This document shows positions 48,601 to 62,055 of a stretch of DNA of 64,000 nucleotides, piece by piece. The position numbers and the translations under genes were made by a program. The stretch's first letter is position 1; the number at the start of each line of letters is the position of its first letter. The stretch comes from Vanilla planifolia. Taxonomy: Eukaryota > Streptophyta > Magnoliopsida > Asparagales > Orchidaceae. Location of the stretch: contig CM043870.1 in the NCBI GenBank assembly GCA_023846275.1, forward strand, positions 6,199,527 through 6,263,526. Direction: 5' to 3'. Under the pieces are notes generated by a model. It saw nothing but the letters and a program-made list of their open reading frames with translations. It was not told where the DNA came from and made no database searches.

Positions 48601-50357
48601 AGATAATATGGTTTGTTAAATAAGAATTCTTCTGTAAAATTTTACATTTTATTAATATATTTTAAAAATAATTATTATATTTTATGAGTATAAAAATTAT
48701 CTTTTTTTAAATAATATAATAAATATAAATCATAAACTTCATGATTCATATACAATTTTGAATTTTTAATATATTTTATGAGTTTTTTTTGTCAATACAT
48801 ACTTCACAATAATGTAATAAAAAATAATTTTTTGAACCTATCATGAAAATAACTTTTTTTTTTCAATGTTTGCATAAAATTGCACGTGAAAGTGAAGTTA
48901 AAACTCTCTTTGTTCAAGAAATTTAGAAGCCAATATTTAAAATTCTTTTTAAAATGTATATTAATTATTTTAAATAAATATATTTTTTGCATATATTTTT
49001 TTTATTCAAGAGTATGATTATAAAACTTTAATAATATATATATATATATATATAGAATATCTAAAATCTAAAAACGTGCAAAATCTTTTATATGATAACT
49101 ATATATTATATTACATGATTTTTTTTTATTTCATCTTATTTGTGCTGTACAATTCACATAATGGATCATACAATCATGGAAGTTAGAATTATAAGATACA
49201 ATCATTTTTGTTCATACTTTTCATTTACTATAAATAATCCTATAGAAATATCATAGTATACAATAGTAAATATTGTATTAGACAAATAACTTAATACTAC
49301 TATTCAATGCCTTGATTCTAAACTCTGATTTATGCTTCGATTAGTTGAAAGAACTAGTCTTAATGTGGAATAAAATTATTGTACTATACAATTAGTATGT
49401 TTCTATATTTGAGCACTCGTTTATTTTTATTTTAATATAAAGTTAAGTAAAGAATAAATCTTAATACTTTTAATGATTTTAGTTAAAGTATAAGTTATAT
49501 GTACTTATTAACTTATATAAACTCATGAGAATTATATGAAACAAAGTAAACATGTATAAGTAATATGCATAAGATCTATTTATGACTCAATTTTCAACTC
49601 AAATAAAAAAAAACTCCTAAAATAAGGTAAAACGATTATGATTATATATGATATAATTTGATCAAGTCCATTTATTAATGACAATAGAGCTTTTCAAGGA
49701 TAATTATTTATTAGAAATAAATATAATGCAAATAATTGAACAAATGGAATTATTTTAATTCACGCACGTTTAATCCAAATGCATGCATATGATTTGAAAC
49801 GATTTTTACTACTTATAAAAATGGGAGATTATAGACCATCAAAAACTGCAAAGACGAGGTGATCCAAGGTGATTAAGCCATCATTATTGTGCTATAATTC
49901 TTAGTAAGCAAAGGAGAAGAAATAAGAATTTAAGTAATTAATTGTAAAATGTTTTTTGATTTTAAGAAGATAATAGTTTGGATACATTTCAATTTAAGTA
50001 AAAAATGTGTTCAAAATAGTTTAGATTAATATGAAGTGAATTAGTGTGTTTTGAAGTAAAATCAAACAAATCGAGTTAAGCAAATAAGTTACTATGTATC
50101 GTACAGTTTGATCAACAGAAAACTTGAATGGATCATGCTAAGACGATTATAGACATACTAATAAGGGGAGCATTAAGGTTACTATTGAACAATTAGGTCA
50201 ATCATACATAAACAATGTGTACAATATTGATACATAGTTTTAAGTTTAAGTAAGAAAATTTGGCTAAGTATAAGGTTGGATTTGTCTTATCTACATGATT
50301 TTATTATATAATCATCAAAGAATAAAAGATATTTAATTAGCTAAGAAGCTAGAATAT
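48601..50357. other. AT-rich intergenic region
   Basis: A (TA)n microsatellite lies at about 49034-49054. From about 49140 onward the ATCATAC/ATATGAT word texture seen at 36080-36600 returns. No gene was recognised. Confidence 0.5.
49034..49054. repeat. (TA)n microsatellite
   Basis: About ten TA dinucleotides in an uninterrupted run. Confidence 0.85.
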
Positions 50358-51574
50358 TTAAGTGTAACAGCCTTAGTTTTTCTTTATTTTATTTTTTTTG
50401 AGAAAGTGCTCTTTGAGATGAGTCCAACAGTATTTAATTTGTAATTTTCGGATATCTAAGGAATAAATTATGAATTTTTAAAAATATGGGATAAATTTGT
50501 AATGTTGAGGATAGATTTGTAAAATTTTAAATGTTGACATAGCTCAAATTCGTTTTGGCAGAAGATATATTTGTAATTTTAAAATGTTGGCCGTGCTGGG
50601 TAGATATGTAATTTTAGGAATTTCGACGTAGGTGTATCTCTCAGGGCAGAGGATATATGTGCAAATCACAAATTTGGAGCGGGTTTTATGCAAATAGTCG
50701 GTTCGCGAGGCAGTTAGTTCACAAGGGTTTGAGAAAATTTCTATCGTGATAATAAAAGCGAACTAGGGCGAGTTTGAAAAGCACTTCTACGAAAAAACTG
50801 CGACTGCGAGGAGATTTGCTGGAGTGTGATGTTCTACGTGGTGAGAATTCCGTAAGTGGAGGATTCTGACAGCCACCGTCGTGATCATCGAGGAATTTTC
50901 GACACGCAACAGTGACGCCGACGAGGATTCCGTAAGGTAAGAAACATGAATTTCTTTGTCACCGGGGTTGTGTAAGGTCCCAGTGAGAGACAGAGACCAA
51001 GAGGGGTCGATTGGTCAGCGGTAGACACAGGAGGTCTTGCATTTCACCAGCGACATATTTCGGTTCCGCCAGATGCATAGGAGAGAGAGAGGGTACCAGT
51101 TCAGGCTTTAGACTGGGTCGCATTGCTGAACCGGGCACGCTGGGCATGGCCGATCCACGCTGACAGAAAACCAAGATAGAAAATAGCCCAAATTAAGGAA
51201 TTTTGGGATTTTTGGGAATCATTTGGGAACAACTTTTAGAAAGCAATTTTGGCTAATAAGCATATTTTAAATTGATTATTTTTGTATTTATGGGCTTACA
51301 GGATATCAAGAAGATAAATTTCTAACCCTGTGATATAATACGTTATTATGTGTTTTTAGATGATTTTCTTACTGTCATATGGTGTTTTCGTTGTTGCATA
51401 TGTTACAAATTAATATTATTGCATATGATAAAGAAAGAAATAATATGATACAATATGCTAAAATAAAAAGGAAAGAAGCAATATGAAACGAAAGGTCTTT
51501 TGATATGGTATAATTATTTGGATTGATTTTTGGAAAATGATAAATAAAAAATGGGATTCCCATAGAACATTATC

Positions 51575-51780
51575 CTCACCACTAGGCCCAGCATGTGTCG
51601 CAGGGTATCAATCTTGGGATCAGATATCTGTCATGTGTTATGTGTTATGACTCCATGATGATTTACACCAGGCCCACCGTGTGTCATAGGATATGGTATC
51701 ATACCTACCTGGTGGCACTATGCCCAACGTGTGTCACAGGATATCAATCTTTGGATCAGATATCTGCATAGTATTATGTG
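51575..51780 (+). repeat. Degenerate threefold repeat inside LTR B
   Basis: Three copies of a block carrying GCCCA(A/C/G)C, GTGTGTC, a CAGGATATC-like word and, in two of them, GATCAGATATCTG are spaced by about 70-90 bp. The family B copy at 56880-57065 has the same arrangement. Confidence 0.7.
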
Positions 51781-52052
51781 CTTGGTTGGAGACTGGAGGT
51801 TATTTCTTGATGATGATTGGATCTAGAGGATAATGTGTCAAAAGGAATTGAGCCCAGTAATAACACACCTATATAAGAAATTGACATTTCTTTGGTTTTT
51901 CATCTGGCATTATATATGACATTTGAAATAGTTTTAGTTTTATGCATATGATTCATCTTTACTATTTATGGTATTTTGATATTTCTTTTTCATCCTTGGT
52001 TAGTTATTTTGATTTATCTACTGAGATCTATAAAATCTCATTTAGTGCTTAC

Positions 52053-53903
52053 TGAAGTGTTTCGTGCTAAGGAAATCCCACAAGAGGGGGGGGGGGGGGG
52101 GGTGAATTGTGTATTTAAAAAATCTTATAACTTTCGAAATTAAACTTAAAAACCTTTAAGCAAGAGTAAAGAGATTTGAACACACAAATTTTCAAGTGGT
52201 TCGACTCAAAACCGAGTCTACGTCCACCCCCAATCGGTGTTGGGAAAAATCCACTAAATGCATCGATTACAAGTGAGGTTTTACCTACGGTTCACCTCAA
52301 ACCTACTTGGGATTTTTACTACGACTAATCCAAAACCTACTTGAGTTTTTACCGGGCTCAACTCAAACCCGGGGCTTTAGCACTACTGCCAGGACGCCCT
52401 TGCCCCAAAATGAAAAATACAAGGATTGACAAAAAGAACTTAGAAGAAATCGAAGAAAAAGAGAGGCATACTTAATCGTCAAATTAGAGGGATAGAAATT
52501 GAGAAATAATTGAATCAAGAACCTCTAATTCCAAGCGCCTTTTTGCAGTTTTCCCTTTGAGCTTGAAGGCATCGTTTTTGCTTGTGATTGCTCGAATTTG
52601 AGATCTGAAATCTTTGAAAAATTTTAGCAAAAGTTAAACTGAAAAATACATCAATTTTCCCTATTTATAGAGCTCAAATTTGAGCTCTAAAAAACACCCC
52701 CAATGGCCCCAAAAATTAATTAGCCATTTGGGCAATGGACGGAAAGCAGCCACCGTCCGATCCAGGCCCAAAAACGAACGACGCAGATTGATTTATGCAT
52801 TTTACCGTTCGGGCTTAATGCAGACCGTTGGATCCGGGCGGACTTGATCTGAGCCATTGGATCCCACGCGCTGAACGAACGGCGCTGATTAACCTCGCGA
52901 AATAGCCGTTTGAATTTACTCTCGCCAGTTGGATTTGGGCGGGCTTGATCTGCGCCTTTGGATCCTGTCGAAGTTATAAGGTGGGATTTTTAGTCCCACA
53001 CTGCAGAATGGAATTTGGTGCACCGCTTTATAAGGAATTTGCGCCGTTAAACATTCGAGCCTCTGTGGGGCTAGCTCCCCTCTTCCTTGACTGGGATTTC
53101 ACCACCTGGTCTGGTTGACTTGACCATGCACTGTTCATTGACCGTTGACGGTCGCTACAGTTTGACCTAGCCGAGCTCCTTTGGGCGGGCTTGGCTTAGG
53201 CAGGCACTGTTGATTTGACCGTTGACCAGCGCTAGCCGAGCTCCTCTCAGCGGGCTTTGGGCAGGCTTGGCTTAGCCTTTTCGTGTCAACCAAATTTTTT
53301 ATTTTTAAATTAAATTTTTAATTTCTAAAAGACCTGGACGGGCTGTTTTCGCACCGGGTCGACCCGCCCATTGCTATAGTGCATTTTCCCGAGACTTTTG
53401 CTGTTTTAGGGTATTTTTGACGAATTTTTTAGCAAAAAATTTGAATATAAGTGTATAAAAATAATTTTATATTCTTATAGTATTATAAGTTAATTAAGTG
53501 GCTATGAAAAGAAATTCGTAAAAAACGATTCCAAAATAATATTAAAAAATCAAATACTCATGTCTATATATTTTGTCAAATATGCTTGGCCCAAAAATCA
53601 AAATTCAGTATTAAATAACTTTATAATATTTTTAAATATTAATACTACTAGTGTGTCTCATAATCTCAAAGTTTGGACATATCAAATTCAAGAGAAATAA
53701 AAAGAAATTTAATTATAAAAAATCTTGTGCATGTCTCAAATTTTCTTGAAGTATGCCATGACCTCAAGGCCCTTAGAGACCATTATTTTAGACATCTAAA
53801 ATACATGGCTTGATTTAATTAATTAGTAACAATTTTACTTAAAATCAAGCCCAAATAAAATATACATATTTTTGCTTGACTCATCAAACACAAGGGTGTA
53901 ACA
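52053..53903 (-). mobile_element. Solo LTR of family A (A'), nested in LTR B
   Basis: The 1851-bp element has TG...CA ends and is flanked by CTTAC at 52048-52052 and 53904-53908. On the minus strand it starts TGTTACACCC, matching the start of the plus-strand family A element at 36992. The uninterrupted family B LTR at 56341-57433 shows the pre-insertion sequence GCTTACATCA. A TATA-like CTATAAATAG lies at 52661-52670 (minus) and a run of 17 G at 52086-52102. No internal region is present. Confidence 0.92.
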
Positions 53904-54194
53904 CTTACATCATAGGTCATGCAACACTCCACCGAGAGCTGGGAATGATGTTGCTACAAGAGAGCCCTTTTCACGAGATTTGTGAGAAAAGGAAGGGCTT
54001 AGTGTGAATAAACTTTTAAAAACATGTTCTTGTTTATATATTTTGGATAATTTGGAGTTGGTGTTTATCTTACCGTCGAGTCCCCACCTTGGGTTTTGTT
54101 CCTTGTCCTCACTCGATGTTGTAACAGCGAAAAAAAATCTCTGATAGTTTGGTTATCTAGTGGTACTAGTTGAGGTGGGGGGCTTGACATTAAG

Positions 54195-56335
54195 TGTGAT
54201 GAATGAAATCATATTGTATAATAAAAATAGAAGATGAATTTGAGGCATCATAAGTGTCAATTAAAAGGATCATATAAAGGGTTTTATATAGATTATCATA
54301 CTGTATAACATAGTTAATCATATTGGATGATCAATCGTAGTTATGGATAAAACATTTAAGTTTGAAGAGAAGAAATTGTAGTCATACTAGTATTTTTTGC
54401 AGCATTATAAGGTATGAAATATTGGTGATAAATTAATAATGAAAATATAAAAGATTATTAAGTAAATTATACTATGTAAAGAGTGAAACAATGATTTGAT
54501 CATACTATATGATGAGATTATCATAATTGTATGGTTGGTTGATAAGGTGCAGAGAGTAGGTTCATATAATATGATGTGGTGGATTGTATTAAATAATCAA
54601 TAAGTAATTAGAACTATGTTAATTAAAGAGGGGTCATATGATATGATACTAATGATTGTAAGGTACATTCAAGAATAATACAGTACTAGTTTTGAGAATC
54701 AGATAGTATGATTAAGTAATCATTTGGGTACAATTTATCTTAGGATACTTATTTACTTATCAAATCATATATTGTGTTAGAAATCTATACAAACACAATC
54801 CAAGACAACAACTTAATGGACTAGAAAAAATTAATATGCATTTAATTGATTATTAAATATGTCATATATATGATATATATTAATCATAAAAAAATCAACC
54901 CTTAGATTCAATTAGATATACCTTGTAACTTTGATGTACATGCACTAGTAAATTATGTTCTATATTATTTATAAAATGATATTCTTTTTATATTATAGTT
55001 TATTTAAGCATCAAGAATAATTGAATATCTTTTTACAAATCTAATAATAATATTATTTTTTAATAAATCATCATATTACCTTATTATTAAGTATTTTATA
55101 AATATGTTATTCATTTATGATATTATATTACAAGAATATTGACATACAATATAATAAAAAAATTTTATAAGTTAATAGACAAATAAGTGAATCACAATAT
55201 GAATATATGATATGCTTAATTATCAAATAAGAAAATAAAAAAATAAAAAAATTGATTAGTATACCCCTTTAATACATTTTCTTTAAAATATTTTTGGGCT
55301 TATTATGACCTCACAAGCTACAATATACATAATACATGATAAGTACAACCTAAGGCTAGGATAGCTCATCTATATTTATATTATTTTATTATATATCAAC
55401 CAGGTAAGGATGACTTATGATTAGGATGAGCCACCTATATCTACATAATTTGACTTTTAAATATATAAGGTAAGGACAACTTATAGTTAAGATAACTTAT
55501 CTATATCTATATAAATTTATCATGCATGATTTATCCCATATAAATGATATAAGGTGAAGGCAACTTTAGAGGTGAAGATATCATTATGAAATCTCATGCT
55601 ATTGATTCTAACAAATAATCATTTAAAGGGAAAAATTTTGAGCTATATAATGAAATTAAGATAAAAATAAGAAAATAATGGTTAATATTTATATTATAAA
55701 ATATAAAGAATAAAAATAAGAAAAAAGAACATATATATGCATATTTTTTTTATTAAATTTATTAGTTTAGTTATATTATGACTTTTTTAATTATGAATAT
55801 TATTATATATTTTCTATTATAATATTATTTTTTATATTATTATCTTATTAGTTTACTTGTTAAGTTCTTTAGAACCTTATTAATATTTACATCACAAATA
55901 ATATATCTACTACGATGGGAGTTAATGATTTTAATGTTATAGATATAACTTTTACTTGTTAGTTGACACAATAGTTAATCTATTATGAGTTTCTATATTA
56001 TGTGTATCCATTAGACTTGATATAATATTTATTTATGGTTTAGTTGGTTTATATTAATTCTTTAGTTGGATCATTTATTGATTTTTTATTTAGATTATAT
56101 AACAGATATGGTTTATAGATGAATTTTTATTTCACAATTAGGTTTCAACTTAAGATATTATGTCATCACTTATTTATTTTAAATATACATAACCTTTGAC
56201 TTTTTTCATGATTAAGTAAATGGTGAGGTGGGATCTTGACATGTATAAAAGAATAAGTTATGCATAAACCTAAGTGTCACATAATTCTTAGTACAAGTTT
56301 TGACAATCTACCTAAATAAAGGAAATATAAGCTCT
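54195..56335. other. AT-rich intergenic region with a short tandem repeat
   Basis: The ATCATAC/ATATGAT texture fills about 54200-54760. Around 55341-55535 lies a threefold repeat of about 66 bp. No gene was recognised. Confidence 0.5.
55341..55535 (+). repeat. Degenerate 66-bp tandem repeat, three units
   Basis: Units beginning at about 55341, 55406 and 55472 share the order AAG(T/G)A, ACTTA or similar, TAGGAT or TAAGAT, and CTATAT(C/T)TA. The spacing is 65-66 bp. Confidence 0.65.
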
Positions 56336-56340
56336 AAATA

Positions 56341-57433
56341 TGTCAAGCCCCTACCTAAACCAGTACCTCTAACTAACAAAATTACCATCTAAGTAAGGAC
56401 AATGAAAAAAACCTAAGGTGGGGACCCGACGGTGAGACAAATACCAACTCAAAAATCCAAAATATATAAATAAAGACATGTTTTTTTTCAATGTTAATGA
56501 TACTAAGCTCTCCCCTTTCTCACACATCTCGTGAAAAGGGCTCTCCTATAGTAGCATCATTCCCAGTTCTCGGTGTAATGGTTGCATGACCTGTGATGTA
56601 AGCACTTATGAGATTTACAAATCTTAGTAGATAAATACACTTAGTTAACCCAATGAAAATACTTACAATGGATAGTACAGATGAATCATATGCATAAAGC
56701 TCAAACCATACCAATGTCATATATAATACCAGATGAAAAACCAAAAGAAATGTCAGTTCCTTATAGATGTGTTATAATCGGGCCCAATTCCCTTTGACGC
56801 ATTATCCTTTGGATCCAATCAAGCAAATGACCTCCAACCGGCATCCAACCAAGTATATAACACTAGGCATATATCTAACCCGAAAATCGATACCCTGCGA
56901 TCCAACATGTTAGGCCTAGTGCCACTAGGCAGGTATGGTACCATACCCTGCGATCCAACACGTTGGGCCTGGTGTAGTCATCATGGAGTCATAGGACATA
57001 ACACTAGGTAGATATCTGATCCAAAGATCGATACCCTGCGATCCAACACGCTGGGCCTAGTGGTGAAGATAATGTTCTCTGGGAATCCCATTTTTTTATT
57101 TACTATCATTTCAATCATAATTCCAAACAATTATGCCATATCAAAAGACATTTTTTTCCGTATTGTTTCTTCTTTTTTATTTCATTATACCCAGCGTAGC
57201 CAACAACTTTAAAATTACAAATATACCTTCTGCCAAAATGAATTGAACTATGCCGACATTTACAAAAATACAAATATATCATCAATATTATAAATCTATC
57301 CCAAATTTTCAAAAATTCATAATTTATTTCTTAAAACTCCAAAAATTACAAACTAAACACCGTTAGACTCGTCTCAAAGAGCTCTTTCTAAAAAAATACA
57401 ATAAATAAAATAAAAGAAACTAAGGCTATTACA
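56341..57433 (-). mobile_element. Solo LTR of family B (B'), internally deleted
   Basis: On the minus strand it starts TGTAATAGCC and ends GGCTTGACA, flanked by AAATA at 56336-56340 and 57434-57438. At 1093 bp it is about 880 bp shorter than the family B copy at 50363. The missing part corresponds roughly to 50600-51440 of that copy. Confidence 0.9.
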
Positions 57434-57438
57434 AAATA

Positions 57439-60400
57439 GATGCCACAACATCAAGAGTAAAGATTACTTAGCTTCTTAATGTGAATGTTAAGCTACTACC
57501 ATCCTTGTACAACAATACTTACTTGCTTAATTATATGCATCATATTATTGTCACACGCATTAATAAATATAAGAATATAATTTTGTTCTTCAAGCTTTGA
57601 TATAGAGATATGAGGTTAACAAATGTTTCATGCCCTAAATACCCATTTGATGAAAAAACTTGTATGTAATAATCATTTGATTAAAACAATTATTGACTTA
57701 GGTTGCTTGAATCAAAGTTGTTGATATGCAACTATTCAGATGAAAAGGAAAGTCCTCTCTTAAAATTGGAGATGAGTAATGTCTTTTACGGTGAATTGGT
57801 TTTTACACTTGGGCTCGAAGAAGGTGGGAAGTGACTGTTGGGTGATGTCTTAAGAGATGACTCACTCGACAAGGCCTGACAGGCTTATAGGTTACTAAAG
57901 AATGGATCATGGGATTTGATCTATCTGTAAGGGTGCTCTCACCTCAAGTTCTCATCAACAAACAATTTTCAAAGTAGTCATAACAGACATTGAAGCATGC
58001 AATGGTCAGAAGCAAAGGAAGGATGAGAAGAAGATTGCTTTTTGCCATAATAGATAATAATCCCAAGAAGTTCCCTTTCAAGAATTTACAAAGTTCTATT
58101 TTTCAAAACTCTCATAATATTTTTGAATTTATTTCGAATTCTTCTTTAGATTGATCTATAATCTTCCCCTCTATAAAAATTTCTTTAAGAAAGTTCTCTC
58201 TTTGAAAATTTCTCTCAAATAGTTCTTATAAAAACTCCTCTCAAAAGTTGTATTCTCTCTCAAAATTCTCCCTTCATTCTATATTATTATCACTTTATAT
58301 AAAATTTGGATACAATATTTTAATACATATTCAAATTACCAAATGATGAAATCGCCCTTGGAAAAATTATAAAATTTTGTGTCGATAACCCCTTGCATGA
58401 GCTTTTTGTGCACCCAGTTGCATACATGCGCACATCATTTGCTCACTTACATTATCCTCCCGATCAAAGCAAAAATGTTCCCATGAAAAATCAAGACATG
58501 GTTTGTGATTTGGGGCATATGCAATGCCCGATGGCTGGTGCATGCACAAATGCTTGTAGTCAGGACTCCTAAAGTCAGTGCCCGCTCTATGATTTATGGC
58601 TGTTGAAGTTGGACTCTTGTCCTCTGAAATTGGATGCTTGTCCCCTGAAGTTGGGCATACTTTTGATGCCCATTACATGAAGTCAAACATATGCCCAAAT
58701 TTAGTACTTTTTTATTTTTTATTTCTTTAGATTTTGATCTCTTGATTAGAATTTTATAAGATGCCATGATCTTAAGATATTGATATACCTTTTAAGGGCC
58801 AAACTTACTTGGATTGATGTGGAATAAATTAAAAGTATAAAATAGTAAGACAATGATATCACATTTGTATTAGATCAACACTATTTATTAGTCTAATATG
58901 GTCAATGATGAACCATATGGAAGCTGGTGGGCTTATATTACTTAAGACTGAAGAGGACAGGGAGTGTTTGTTGAGTGACGTCCTAAGAGATGAATCACTT
59001 GATAAGGAGTAGCTCCTTATAAACTTCTAAGTGGAGGGATATAAAGATGCTTTGTCCCACATCTTTTATTAAGAGATTGATATTGGTATTTATACAAATA
59101 TCATAATTTTAAGATATTAAGACATATTTTGAGGACAAAACCTACATGGGTACTGTAGGTCGACTTAATAGGACAATGCCTCGACATAGTGAGACTAAGA
59201 TGCCAAACTAGTGATAAATATTAAGAAATGCCAAAAGGAAGGATAATGATTTTACATCCCAACTTTCTTAAGAAATTAAACAAGTACATCGATATATTAA
59301 AAAAGAGATAATGATATGGAGCGATAAAAATGTAATCAAATAAAGAAAGTATATGAGGAGAAAGTTGTAATTATGGGATAAGTTAGAGTTTCTTAGATTA
59401 TTAAAAATGTTTACATTATATATAAGACATTTCCATGATAAATTAAGATGTTTATAATGTCAATGCTTTATTTTCCTTTTGTTTATTTGAAAACCATGTA
59501 AATTCTATAACATACTCTATCAATCATTTTCAAATATTTAATGAAGATAATGATGTATTGATTGTTTTGGGAATGGTTTAGGTATGTGTGAAACATTGAT
59601 TCTTATATAATCTAAATTATGATGCATGCATAGATAATAAATAAGAATACCAAGTATTATGAGAGTAATTTTATACAAATATAAGCATTACGAAAATGCC
59701 AAGAACTTACATCTATATTATAGCCATAGATTTAACAAATGAAAGCCTAGAATTGAAGAATATTTGTGAAATAATATTTTAGAAAGCATATTATCATACT
59801 TGAAAAAAGTTAATGGATGTTTAAATGATTGATCAAGATCAAAGTTCTTGGAAAAATTTTGGATAAAATCCAATTTTTAAACTTTCTAATATTAAGCATT
59901 AAAAGGAGCTTCTAGTATACTATAATCATTATCGTTTTAGGACACAATTCGATAAGGAATATTATATGCCTTGACCTTGGTTCATGTGCTGCCTGTCAAG
60001 AGTTTCACTTGAATATCACATAAATGTAGCATAAATTTTAATCATCTATATATTGAAACTTTATTTTAAATAATTCCATACTTTTTTTTATCATGTAATA
60101 AATTAATTTTCTTTTTCATATAAGTTCAATAAATTAAGATTTCAATCCATTCGACTTTTTGGAGAATTAGAAATTTGGTGAAGACAAAATTACACAAACA
60201 TTTGAGGTGGCATAATTGAGATTTCCAAATTTGAATATTTTTTATTTTAATCACGAATCCTTAGAGATTGAAGTCAAGTTGCTTTTTAAGCTTTGAAAAT
60301 TTAAGAGATAGATTATAGTTGTTTTTGCCTATAATTGAGCACATATAGCTAAAAAAATGAATTCTAAATACCCACCTAAATTTTATAGATTTCAAATCAT

Positions 60401-62055
60401 GTTAATTTGATGTTTAGCTCTTTAAAGCTTGTTTTTTTACATTATTGATAGAGTGGATGATGTAGACAGGCTACATCAATAAGTTGATTTTTGAGTTAAG
60501 ATACCAAAATGCAAATAATGACTCACAATGAGTCCATATACTTTTTTTCTTAGTTTAACATTTTTTTATTTTATTTTGCTAGTAATGGGTCATATGTAAA
60601 GTCCATATATCTTTTTTATCATTTTTTTGTATATTTCTTTTTGTTTACATTTTTCTCTAGTCAAGAGCATTCTTATTTTATTTTAATAACTAGAGATTTG
60701 TATTTTCACTATTTAAATTTTTAATTAGAATGAGAATATAAAATAGGCATTTTAAAATTTTTGATTTCTTAATAGAGAATTTTGATGCATGTGTATAATA
60801 GCTAATATGAAGGAATAAGTTGTTCTCTTATTTCAAATTATAATATAAGTCTTATTATAAAATACAAAAGTTTTATTATATATAATATGTTTTAAATCAT
60901 GAGATTAAGCTGATATTATTGTAATTATTAGTATTTTAATATAATAAAGTTAATTTTCCAAATTATGATAGTTATTATTTAAAATATTATTAAATTGAAA
61001 GCATCTTAAATGACATGTCTTGATTTTAAATGATGTCAAAAATTTTATTTGAGTACATAATTGAAATGATTTCTTCAAGATGAATATTACTTGATTAAGT
61101 TGTAATTTTTAATGGTTTAGATAATTAGTTATGATTTTTTAAGAAAGAGATATAAAGGTAATTTTCTTATTTTTTGAAGAAAAATTTTGAATTGTGTAAC
61201 TCATGCTTCATGAGCTTGTAATATCTCAAAAATAGTAAGACATGTTAATAAATTTAAATCATGAGATGTTAAAAAGAAAAATATTAGAGAAATGATTGAT
61301 GATTTTTAAAAAAAGATGAGTTTTAAAATAATGATTTTGATCTAATTATATTTTTTAAAATATTTATAAATTTAATAAAATTTTTTAAGAATATTTTAAG
61401 TTTTGAAAGGTATCATATAATATGATATAAGATTATATAATATAATTGAGTAAGAGAATCAAGTAGGTGAACAATTAGATCATACAAGTATGATTATGAT
61501 AATATATAAGTACGATAAAATATAGTTGCATGTGGGTTATAATAGTCTAATTGGTTAAAGGATTGGTCATATAACAGAATCATATAATATTGTATGGTAC
61601 GATCAAGTAAGAGAGAGAATAAACACAAGATAAGTATGAATACACACATAAGCACATTACATTCTTAACTTTAGTCGATCTGTGAAAATTTCAAAAAATA
61701 CAATCATTTTTATTTGATTAGTGGTTAGAAAAGTTAAATAACCACCTCTTAGTATTGGACTAAGTAGCCATCTATGACTTGTAAGGTAATAAATTATTAT
61801 AAAAGTGATTCTGGGGAAACCATTAGTGTATTTGTGTGTATTTTCTTATCTTGTATATTACTTTCTTAATGAAATCTAATAAATAGAAGGAATTTTCCAA
61901 ACACTAATCTTATTTATTATGTGTGTTTTAGTGTTGAAGTAAAGTTGGACTAAAGATTGGAGTTTTTAGTTGTTGCATATAAAGTTATTTATTACAACTT
62001 CTAAATCTATGACAAGCATGCTTGTGTAGCTTGTATTAAAGTCTCATTCATTAAG
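57439..62055. other. AT-rich region left of the gypsy remnant
   Basis: No gene was recognised. Two diverged blocks, about 57823-57895 and 58955-59030, share words such as GTGTCTTAAGAGATGA-like and TCACT(C/T)GA(C/T)AAGG, so they are copies of one older repeat. A roughly 21-bp degenerate tandem repeat lies at 58600-58670. The 5' LTR and primer site of the gypsy element at 62056 should lie in the last part, but I could not define them. Confidence 0.5.
58600..58670 (+). repeat. Degenerate 21-bp tandem repeat, three units
   Basis: Three successive units carry the pattern TGAA(A/G)TTGG followed by CTTGTCC or a variant of it. Confidence 0.6.

Larger units (their letters stand above)
50363..54189 (+). 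mobile_element. Solo LTR of retrotransposon family B, split by solo LTR A'
   Basis: It begins TGTAACAGCC and ends GGCTTGACA, with the 5-bp target duplication TTAAG at 50358-50362 and 54190-54194. Subtracting the nested element leaves about 1.97 kb. It matches the minus-strand solo LTR at 56341-57433. It contains a threefold degenerate repeat at about 51575-51780 with the words GGCCCAGCATGTGTC, GGCCCACCGTGTGTC and GCCCAACGTGTGTC. No internal retrotransposon region is attached. Confidence 0.9.
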
